Shown: piece by piece, positions 52,301-63,600 of the stretch | Position numbering within the stretch: the first letter of the stretch is position 1 | How the letters are laid out: the number at the start of each line of letters is the position of its first letter | From: Ciona savignyi | Lineage: Eukaryota; Chordata; Ascidiacea; Phlebobranchia; Cionidae | Direction: 5' to 3' | DNA: 64,000 nucleotides | NCBI GenBank assembly: GCA_000149265.1 | Contig: CH002692.1 | Location: 186,705-250,704, forward strand | The notes under the pieces: generated by a model | What the model was told of the DNA's origin: nothing | What the model saw: the letters and a program-made list of their open reading frames with translations, nothing else | Database searches by the model: none | Translations under genes and position numbers: made by a program

Positions 52301-55300
52301 ATGTGATACACACGTTCCTTTAATTTCGTAGAACCCACTAATCTGCTGGGTTCAGGCAATAAGGACACAACCAACTAGCTATCCACTAGTTGAACCTGCA
52401 ACCTTTCGGTTGAAAGACGTCGCACTAAACCACCAGACCGGTTCTTGATGTGTCTGTACAAGTGTAAGCTTAGTTGAAACGCAAGTACATTATGTTGAAC
52501 TCATATAAAATAAATTGTTTGGCATGTTACACTTTGCAATGCTTTCAGATACAAGATATACCTGGGCTATACACTGCGAAGTCTGTTCCGAAACATTGCA
52601 GATGGCGCTGGAACAGGTGAAGATCACTGTGAGTTTGTTGGCTCAAACCGATTGGCATATGAACTGGGTGATTATAGGAATTGTAGAGGTTAGTTTAATT
52701 AATGAAAATTTGGGTTTGTTTAATTGAATCGGGTTGTCTTTAGGACAACTTGGATTCACAAGACGCAGATGGAATGAACCTCTTCAACTTGGTCCGTTTG
52801 GTAATGAGCAATCATTATTTTATTCCCCGTCGTACTACAGATGTAACTTGTATATACCACAAGCTCTGATGGACATTGATCCTAAACAAACAACAGAAAA
52901 ACTCCCAAATTACTATTTATTATTTAATTCATCACAATTTCAAGCTGGTCACAAAGCCAGTGTGAGAATTGCAATTTCTGCTTATGGTTCTGGTTTAGGA
53001 AATCAAACCCAGTCCAAGAACCAGACCACATTTACTAGATGGTGCTTGAATTTCAGGTAAATGTGTTTAATTGCTGCAAGTGTTATTTTGGTTAATTGAA
53101 TTCTTTATTTTAAAGATACTACATGCATGGTGCTGATGTTGGGAGGATGGTGATATCTGTGAATTCTGATATAGTGATTTGGTCGGCTGATGGTGACCAG
53201 GGCTCTGATTGGAAACTGGGAAGAATAACTATACCTGCACCGGAAATCAAGTAAATAATTCATGTTTACTTGTAGGGTAAATAATATCTAACTCCCTGGG
53301 TGGAAACATGTTTGCAGTGCTTGACACAAAGAAATTCAATGTTTCACACAGATACGATTTGACTCTTACTGCTGAAGCAAATGAAGGGCATGGTAATGTG
53401 GCATTGGATGATATTTTTGTTGAGCAATTGCCATGCTTTTTACCAAACAAATATTATTGTGACTTCAACTATTCAATAGAAGAATGTTCCTTTACTTCAA
53501 ATGCAGGTAAAATTACAATGTTTGTCTTAAAGTGGTTTTGTAGTTTCAGGTTAATATTTGAATTGTTTTACAGAGGTTGGACAAATAATGCTCACCAAAC
53601 TGTATGAACTCCAGCCATTTGATCCTATTATTGTGAATGAAATACCTCAGAGTTCCAAAGTGTTGACTTATGTGGAAAATGTTACTTTTATCCAGCATCC
53701 CGTTATAATGACTCCTGTGTTACCTGCTTTAACATCTTTTTATCCAGCATATTGTTTGAATGTGCAGTACAGGTTTGAAGCTGTGATCTATATTATATTC
53801 TAATGTTAAGACCTTGTTATTGGCTTTATGTGTTCTGTTTCATTAATCCTTTATCACAGACAAAGATCAGATGAAGGAGACATTGGAGTAATTCTTCGAA
53901 GCACAAACCTCAATCAATCAACCATTCTGCATCATGTGATGCTATCTCCTCAGTCAAAAGTTAGACCATGGCTTACATTTCAGACAGAAGTTAATACTTC
54001 AACAGCTCTAGCCTTAAATGACCCTTTTATGCTTGGTAATGTTTACACTGGTATTTCGAAGTTGTATTATTCTAAAATGCATTTTTTGCAGAATTTCATG
54101 GTTTGAAAGTAGCATGGGTGAACAAGATATCAGTTGAAACACAACCGTGTAATAAGAGCATATGTAACAATGGAATTCGTTGTGGAAACAATATTTGTGT
54201 GTTGACCCAACAGCTTTGCGACGGTGTAAATAATTGTGGAGACTGGTAAGACAATTGTTATTGTTAATTGTATCTAGTCTATTACAATATGAAGAATTCG
54301 AATGTTTGTAATAACTTAGACACCGGTCAGTACATAGAAATAGCAATGTCTAATATTTTGCTATGTTTAAACAGCACATGTAACAGTCGTCAAATTTAGT
54401 TCAATGTTGTACTATTACATGGAGTTGAGTTTTTTAATGAAAGTATTTTGTTGTGTAGGATAGGATAGGATAGGATATTCATGTTTATCCCCGTGAATGG
54501 GATAACCAAGGGGGTTAACACACGGGCAATCGTCAGATCACCTCGCGTCCATCGTCGGGTTACCGGAGCTATTGCAGTGTGTTGTATATGATAGACACGT
54601 TCCTTCAATTTGGTAGAACCCATTATCCGCTTGGTAATCACCTTAATCCTTTCGATTGAAAGGCGACGCACTTAACCGCTAGACCAACGGACCGGACAAA
54701 TTGTGTAATAAACACAAGAAACAGTTAACAACCATATGTACCCACATATTGTAGTACCATTTATACAACGATTGGTTTAGGACCGATGAAATTGGATGTA
54801 GTTCACAATGTGGTACACAAGCAGATATATTCTCACAATCTGCCGTGTTACTCGACCCATTCTACCACCTCAGTCCTGGCAGCCAGTCTTGCATTTGGAG
54901 AGTACATGGGAACAATCAGAATAATGTTCTAATTCAATTTGGAGTTCTGTCTGGTCATGTGAATCCATTGGCAATGCTCGAAGTGAGTTGACTTTTTATT
55001 TACTTGAACTTGATTTTTAACACTGCAATATTACATCATTATAGATTTCTGTATATGATGAACTTCCAAGAAACGGATATAGGAACGAAAGTTTGGTGCT
55101 CACTTTAAATGGTTTTAGCGATTCTTCATATTTTATCAACTCTACTCAAATAACTGTGGTGATGGCAATGTATGGGTAAGTTCTGATAACATATGCTGTG
55201 TTTGTTGTTGCATTACAGCAGTATAATATATTTTTTTAAATTGGTTAATAGTAACCATTAAATGTAAAATAACATTTTTATCATTTTAAGAAAAGGAAAA

Positions 55301-57464
55301 CATAACAAAATATTTGCAAATGATACAGGTTTCTTCAAACACCTGACATTTGGATAAATATAACATTGGTTGATCACGATTATTGTAACTTTGTTTGTGA
55401 CAATCGTTTCTGTTTGATGGACAATTATGCCTGTGATGGTATTGTTGGCTGCCCAGATTCCAGTGATGAGTTGTATTGCACTCGAATTAATTACCACAAT
55501 GATTACAAGGTTTGAAAGCATTATTAAATTGTGAAATTGGATATTTTTGCTTTTAATCTGCAATAAAAACTGAACAGCATTTTAATAACATTAATTTAGT
55601 TTAATTCTTGTAAACAATAATAAATAATTTATTATGGAGTATTTTATGGATATTTTACTTTGGCAACATATGTGTACTATAAAGTTTATAGCATTTAGCC
55701 AGATCTATTCATGAAAACTAGTCCTCATTATCAGTTGTAGATTTTAACACAACTGCATGCATGGTAAACAAATGTACTTGTACTTAATATTGGTATGGCC
55801 ATTATATTATTCAAAATTTTAGTCAGAACTATATCAACAAAGTAGACTTAATCAACAAAGTAGTTTTTAATGCTCTAATTAATATATTTTAGCTATTTGA
55901 AGTTCGTCGTTTGAATGACGACTTTTCATTGTTATGTGGAGAAGATGTGACAGTTGAAGTAGCTGACAAGGTTTGCCAACAACTTGGTTACTGGAGAGCT
56001 GAAACTCCACTGAGATTCATTACAATACCATCAAGTGCCGTCAACACCAACATATACAGACTGAACCAAAATTTAACTTTCGATTGTAAGTCTTGTATAT
56101 AGTATTTAATGCTAAAACTAACTGCAGTGATAAAATTGAAATTACATTATCTTAATTACATTTTCAGCTTATTCTTCTTACCTCCAAGCATACGTCTTTT
56201 CTCCTATGTATGATTTCCATCAACAAAGAACAGAAAGCCATGCAAAAAGTAGAGGTATATTAAATATAACTTACTTTAGATAATATTTGATGTAAATTTG
56301 TGTAACTGCAGGTATCTCAGTGTGCCCAAATAGAAATGTATGGATTGCAAACTGTGAATCGTATCAGTGTGGTGTGCGTGCATCTGCACGTAACCAGCCG
56401 CAATCATATAACGCTGTCCTTCGGTTGGTTGGTGGCCAAGTATCCCGAAGAGCGGAGTGGCCATGGATTGTTTCACTGCAGGTTGGAAAGTATATTTTAT
56501 GAAAATTTTTAATATAAAATGCTTACTTGGGAGATTATATAAGTTTTAACCAACAAACCTCATTAAAAAAGTACCAAACAATTTTGTCAGCATACAATCT
56601 AATGAACCTTATGTTTGACAAAACTATTATGTTTCAGGACAATGGTGAACACACTTGCGGTGGAACTATTATATCAGAACGCCACATTCTAACTGCTGCT
56701 CATTGCTTTGATAATAAGGAACCTACCAAGTTCAGTGTTGTTACTGGAGCAAACGACATTGATCCTCTGGATTCTGAAGCTTTGGTGTATGAGGTGAAAC
56801 ATGCTGTTGTCCATCCGTAAGTTATGCATGTATTGGTTCCACAGCATGTTAAAAATAGGACTTTGTTTTTCCAGAAATTATGACAAAAGAGCCGAAATCC
56901 CTGACTGGGATATTGCTGTGTTGGAGGTGAAGGGAACGCTCCGGTTTTCTCAGTTTGCCTCAAGTGCTTGTTTACCCGGAAATAATATTTGGTTCAGACC
57001 AGGTAGATATCAAACAGTATTTTTAATCTGCTATAATAAATAAAACCTTAACCAATTTCAGGCAAGCGTTGTCATCTTGCTGGTTACGGCCGCCAGTCAG
57101 AACATGGTTCCGATCCTTATCTGCTCTATGATGCTGAAACTCCACTTTTAACTCATCAAATGTGCAACAGTGGCTTGTACCATGGCTCTATTACAGCAAG
57201 AATGATATGTGCCGGCTATCCTTCTACTGGTGGCATCGGTATCTGCCATGTAAGGTACAATTCTTGATTGTGTGAACTAATATCAAGTTAGATAATGCAT
57301 TACAGGGTGATAGTGGAGGTCCATTGCTGTGTGAAGCAAATGATGGAAAGTGGTATTTGACGGGTATTGTCAGTTGGAGTATTGGTTGTGCTCATAGAAA
57401 GAAGCCTGATGTTTTTACCAATATCCAGTATTTCATGCCATGGATCAACATGAATGCCAAAACA
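49314..57464 (+). CDS. Giant mosaic gene, middle part: EGF-like/LDLa, MAM, CUB, LDLa, SRCR and S1 protease
   Basis: Continues the frame from 48198. An EGF-like/LDLa exon (49314-49449; CVSSACHDVCIP) leads into LDLa repeats (50032-50370; YCDGKNDCPDG, CNGRIDCSDSSDE), then MAM 1 (about 50370-51355; CDFNGELCLWSQD), a second MAM split by a large insert (about 51330-53445), a third diverged MAM-like region (53450-54130), LDLa (about 54145-54800), CUB (54800-55375), LDLa (55380-55475; CDGIVGCPDSSDE), an SRCR-like domain (55890-56400) and a chymotrypsin-fold protease (exons about 56312-56481, 56639-56818, 56875-57001, 57061-57249, 57306-57464). Protease landmarks: activation site AVLR/LVGGQ, LTAAHC (His57), DWDIAV (Asp102), GDSGGP (Ser195). 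The pocket has Gly at 189, Ser at 216 and Asp at 226. The order matches the ectodomain of enteropeptidase, but coding continues beyond the protease in phase (AAA ACA A / AT ATA TCG), so the catalytic domain is internal. Confidence 0.78.
52190..52445 (-). mobile_element. tRNA-derived SINE in intron of mosaic gene
   Basis: On minus the head ggtctggtggtttagtgcgacgtc is followed by the hairpin caaccgaaaggttg and the T-arm-like caggttcaac, the most tRNA-like head of any copy. The body has ggttgtgtcctta and the 5'-side block on plus is gggttaacacaggggcaatcgtcag. About 12 bp of the usual gggcaaggcacttaacgg block is deleted. Confidence 0.8.
54457..54696 (-). mobile_element. tRNA-derived SINE with (GGATA)n tail
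   Basis: On plus it starts with aggataggataggatattcatg, a tail of three to four GGATA units, and ends with accggac. On minus the head is ccggtccgttggtctagcggttaagtgcg, a good Pol III A-box (tggtctagcgg). The central block cattgcctgaaccc..gtgtccttgggcaagg is missing. Confidence 0.82.
55540..55890. other. Intron before the SRCR-like exons
   Basis: AT-rich intron with no visible exon. It includes a near-tandem duplication tcaacaaagtaga/tcaacaaagtag at about 55830-55865. Confidence 0.5.
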
Positions 57465-57690
57465 AGTAAGATTTTCATAATTATATTATTCATTAAAAAA
57501 AAAACTAAATGAATTGGTGCATTTAACTGGTATTTTAAAAACAATGTACTTGAAAAAACTGATGTATTCAACTGATTCAATCAATTCTAATGCCAACTGT
57601 GATATTTTCGTTTAATATTACAATCCTTTTCGGCCTATTATGCTGTGATATTAATAAAGCATTGTTATTATATATTCCTCTAATTAACAG

Positions 57691-60600
57691 ATATATCGAT
57701 TCCAATACATGCTCAGCCTGGTATTTGTGGAGCCGAGTATTTTAACAGTTCATCCGGTTATTTTTCAACTCCTGGTTGGCCTTCTACTTATTTGGCAGGA
57801 CAAAAGTGAGTAGATCAGCTATTCTGGAAAGAGAACATTTAAAAAAATACAAATTTAGTCCAAAATATAAGAAAGGTTAAGGGGTAATATATACACAGTC
57901 ATTGTGACTTTTCTCTACGACCTTCTCTGCGGTATTCAACATTACTTTTTTAATATTGACAGTTGCATATATCGTATTCTTGCTGGACCTGGGCAGACGA
58001 TTCAAGTTGTGATTAGCGAATTTGCTATGGAACAAAATTTTGACTTTTTGATCATCTACAATGGTGGGATACATAATTCAGCTCTGGTTGATTTACTCTC
58101 TGGCAAACATCCTGGATCAAGTAGGCTGACTAGGTCAACATTACATAAACATTATTTTAACAACTTTAATTTCCAGAGTTGTACACCGTGCACAATAACA
58201 GCATGGAACTTGTCTTTGAATCTGATGGAGGGGTTGGGGATCAAGGGTTTATTGCAACATTTACTGTTACTGGAACACCTGTTGCTGTTACTGGTATGTA
58301 GAATTCTTCATTTTATATTGCTTGTAATGATAAATATTATTAATTTTTCGGACAAAGGTGAAAACGTATATATGTTAAAGTGTTTTAGCCTATATATAGA
58401 TTAAGACAAATTTTACCTTAACATTTGCGATTGTTTGTTTTAGATAATATTACCTCTGTTGAAATTGTGCCTTCTGGAACCAACAGACTGTTAAGCAATC
58501 CACTGTTCTATGGAATTTATCATCCATCCGGAAAAACAATTGGCCACAGACCATCATATATTCAGGTTTGCAACATTTGTAAAAAAACAAATATTTATTT
58601 TTATTCTTTACTACTTCAACAGAGAATATTATTGGATAATACAACTGCTTTCTACTATCATCTATATTACAATGAAGCTAAAGGCCAATGGCGCATTAAT
58701 GAATTAGGTAAGAACTTAAAAAGTTAACATTGACAACATTTGTAAAATATTTTTATCAAAGGTGGCAGAGCAGAGCAGGGAAACTTCATTTATGTGAATG
58801 ATAGTGCTGCAAAACCAGAGCTCATCAGAGCAGCTTGGCAAGAATGGTCTGGAAATTCATGGACAAGTGTGGATTTGCGAATGGAAAGATTACCAAGTAA
58901 TTTATAATTTTGTTGCAAAACCTGTATTATTTGTTTAACATCAGTGTACAAGTTTTTAATGCATTTTTTTACAGATATGATCGACATAGTTGAAGCAACC
59001 ATACCAGATGCTCGAGCAGTTCAGCTACATAATACAACACAATGTGTAGTGAAGCAAACCGCTCAACTTGGCTTCATGACAAACATGAACTTATCCATAA
59101 ACAGAAATTGTGACCGGATTTTACAACCACAACAAAGGAGTATTGACAGCAATGGTTCTGATAGTGACATGCAGTATATTATCTTACTTGTCAACTACTT
59201 TTCCTCTGAAAATGGTCATGGTCTTAATATACATGGTGACAACAATGATCAATCTTTATATTTTTTACAAGGAAACACTGTTCAAGGTAGGTATGGAATA
59301 CTCATGTTTTTAACACAGGTTGGATGACCTCCTTCTTATAGACGGGTAATTGAGCAATGGCTGGTTTGTACACGATAGAAACATTGATAGTTTTGTTTTA
59401 CTTGTCAATCTACTGAGATCAAGCTGTATCTGCTAAGTACTTTGCCCATGGACACAACTGACCCGCTAGTAGCAGTATACTGCAGTATAAGCTAACTGTC
59501 CAGAATGTTATTGGGATATTTGGTATGTTTTAAATAACTAACATTTCTTATTAGATGAACATCCAAGGACGTCAAGGAGTGAATTCCAATTCAGTGGTTC
59601 TGGCGAAGCAATATCACATACAGTATCAAATGAATCCTTGAATAACTCCAGTTTTGCAGAATATGCTGATAACATTTCTCAAAATTTGGCATGCTTGTAA
59701 GATTGTTGTTTATACTTGCATGTTTTGGGCAATTCTGGACAAATATATGTTCTTGGTAGGAGTTAGGATATGTCATTCATGTTTATCCCCATGAATGGGA
59801 AAGCCAGGGGGTTAACATGTAGGAAATCAGATCATCTATCACCTAGCGCCCACCGTCAAGTTATCGGAGCTTGTGCAGTGTATGATTCAGATGTTCCTTC
59901 AATTTGGTATAACCCATTTATCCACTGGGTTCAGGCAATGTCCGCTAAGTGCCTTGACCAAAGACACAACCAACTAGCGAGCGACCAGTTTTAAACCTAC
60001 AACCCTTCGACGAATTTCATTAATTATAATTAATCACAATTTTACCGTAAACTGTACATAGTTTAAGGACTGCATCCATTTTTATTCTATTTATTTTACA
60101 TTCTTTTTTTAATCAAGTTGTTTTAATAACTCTTGTTTTGCCAATTTTTCTGTTAAAGTGGTAGATAACTATTTTATGTGTTGTTATTTGCAATTATAGT
60201 ACATACTTAAACCAAAATAATTTCTTTGTGTAAAGTTTAATTTTTAAATTATAGATTGATTATTTTTGTTAGTTTAGGTTGTTAGCAATTCACCATTTTG
60301 TTTTCAGTAATTCCTTGTCCCGATTTTCAAATGATGCTTGCAACATGGATATTTACAATATATTCCGTGCATTAAGAGTGGATCCTACTAATACATTGCT
60401 CAAGTGCCACACGTTATTGCGGTTTGTATGCTTTAATATTGGGTGCTTGCCTTCATGGTATTTATTTGATGCATTTAACTACTTATACCAATAAACTGCA
60501 AGTTAAATTTATCTGATATTCTTCACCACAATGAGCATTATCAATATCATATTCAAATTGAAGTCTTCATTCATCATTTTGGGGGGGGTGATTTCATCAT

Positions 60601-63600
60601 ATATTTATTTCTTGTGGTTGTCTTGCATTGAAACATCTACGATTATTACACAGTTGTTCATCTGTATCCTGGTGTGATCTAAGAAACCTGCTTGTGTCTA
60701 TGAACTCAACCCACACTAACACTGATTCTTTGCTAAATACCATTAGCCATTTTTGTGACAACGCTCTATGGACACCATCTGCTACCTCAGGTACTGGTAT
60801 AAAAATTGTGATTTAAATTATACTATATTGCAGTCAAATTTCCCCGCAATTTATTTAAGTAGGAAATAATATGAGCTCTACTAAACACATGTCTTAGGGT
60901 AATGCTATCTCTTGTTTTAATTCATTTCAAAAACATATTTAATGGGTTTATGACACATTATATCAGCTTAATATGATATTTCCATTTCATATATAATAGC
61001 CCCCATTTTAGCACCTACAAACATATTTAATGTTCTGTACAGAAAATGAAATTAGTGGAAGTGGTGAACTCAGTGGTGTCACAAGCAGAGAAATAAACAG
61101 TTCATCTACATCATCAACAAATGTTATGTTGTTTGTGTATCAAGGTATTATTTCATTTCGGTAATGTTCACTTTCTTGTTCATTAGAAAGTAATTATTTC
61201 TTTTGTTTAGGTCAAAACCTAAGCTTTACTGTTTCTGGTAATGCATCGCGATTGCAATATTACATCACCTATCATGTGGTTTCCGCATTAAATCAATCAC
61301 TGTATGATATGAGGTTATACAATGTCACATATCTCAACCATTTTCAATCACGTAAGTAAAACAGTATATAAGATACATTTTTAATAATGTCAGGGATACA
61401 GTGGTTGAATATGATGTATAAGTCGAACATGAAGATCTTTCTGGTTTTTCTGCTTTGCTCAGTGGTCACTATGCATGTGTGACCATAAACCAAGCAGCTA
61501 TTGGACATTGCAAAGCAGCTATTGGACATTGCAAAGCTTTAATTTTATGATATACCTCTGTGTATTTATGACAGATCGGTCTAAGAGGTCATCTGGTCAG
61601 ATTGTCCCATTGTCCATGTTTGGGCACCCGACCTTGCCTCCTTGGCAAGCTGTTTCGACCACAAGAAAAATTACTACTACCCCCACCACACACCACTTTA
61701 ATAATGGTAAGTATTAAAATGTTCGATTTTAACTAAAAATATACAATTATTCATTCTGATACTTCCCAATACAATAGTGATCACTGCACACACCACCCCA
61801 CCATCCAGTACTTCCCAACAAACCACCTCTCAATCAGTTGCTGTATTTACCAATGTGGTAGCGTCTTGTGGTGGCAGTGCACATAGACTGGACCACAATG
61901 GAGCACGCTGGGTTATCACTTCTCCCAACCACCCCCAAAACTATCCTCTCTTGCTGCAGTGCGAATGGCAGTTTACAACAAATCCGGGATACCAGGTTTT
62001 TAAAGTTTAAAATTAGTAAATAAACCATTCCTTTTGTCAAAAGTTTAAACCCTAGAAGAAGCCCTATATTTCATACATCAACTGAAATGATTTTATTTTT
62101 AGGTTGTTTTGTATTTTACCGCTTTATCACTGGAGGCACATGAAAATTGCCGCTTTGATTGGGTTAAGTTGTACAACACAACCAACACAACAAATAATTC
62201 GCCAGTGATTGGTAAATTTTGTGAAATGCACAATACAGATGAATTGCTTCTACGAAGAGTATCTTCTTCAAATATGATGAAAATTGTTTTTAATTCAGAT
62301 TATATTGTCAATGGTGGAGGTGCGTACATTTTTCCTGTTGGTTAACATCCACTAGAATATTTGTTACTTAAGGGTACATGTTTATTTCATATTTCTATAT
62401 TAAGGTTAATTTTCTCCACTAGGTTTTCGAGCTGTCTTAAGTGTCCAGCCCATTCAGCTCCCAAATGAAGCAAATGACCGGAATACTTCTTTATTTGCAT
62501 GTGATTTTAACACGGATAGATGTAGCTTTGAGGACGATGATGTCAATACTCAATTCACATGGACAAGAAACAAATTGGGCACAGCATCTGCTGAGACTGG
62601 ACCGAATTATGATGATTCCCATGATGGTTCTGGTATGTTGACCAGAATTGTTAGTTGATTTATTTAAAAGCAATAGACAGATTGATATTCTGAAATATGT
62701 TGTGTTGTTATTTTTTTCTGTTTAAAGGCATTTATTTGTTTATACTAATTTACTTGTGAATTTGCTTGTAAACAATTGCCAAACTCTTAGAATTAGGGTT
62801 TAGGATCTTTTGGTAAATAAGTTTTTTATAGTTAGTTTGAATGAAGCCGGCGATGTTAAACTGGGTTTAAAGCTTCTTCAGTGAATTTTTATTTGAAATC
62901 TTCCTCTTTTTAAAATTGCAGGTTATTATATGTACATTGAAACGTCCACACCTAGACAAGGTGGGGACAGAGCGAGACTTATCACACCAGTAATACATGC
63001 CAGGCCTGAACAGCCAGTTTGTTTACGATTCTCCTACGATATGTTTGGAAACTCAATTGGCATTCTCAATGTCTATGTCAAGATTTCGCTGACACGAAAT
63101 GCGACTGGAAAAATTCTTGAATCTGACAACACAATGTCAGTAGAACACACTGAACCACTTGTGCATCAATTTGGAAATGGTGTTGGTATTGGAAATTTAA
63201 ACAGATCTAGCTCTATACAAAGGTTTAATTTTTGCACAGTTTTCTGCATTTCTATGCTATATTTTTACAGAGATCAGTTTGTTTAATTTTTGTTTAAATT
63301 GACCATAATTTTTATTCGCTTAACATCATTTTTTTCCATCTTGAATCCTTTATTAACTAGTTGTTTATCGTTTATTTAATGCATAGTGTAACAAATTAGA
63401 TAAACTGAAAAAATAAAAAATTATTACAAAATGTGAAATTTAATATCTTACAGTGAATCTTATCTTCTGTGGATGAAATCTGGTAAACAGCGCCAGCCAA
63501 GCGATAAGCCATGGTCAAAAGCTGCCGTCAATTTCTACCCTTTTAATAGTTTCCAGGTAATTCTTTTGTTGAAACCAAACTTACTGTGCAATGATGTTCA

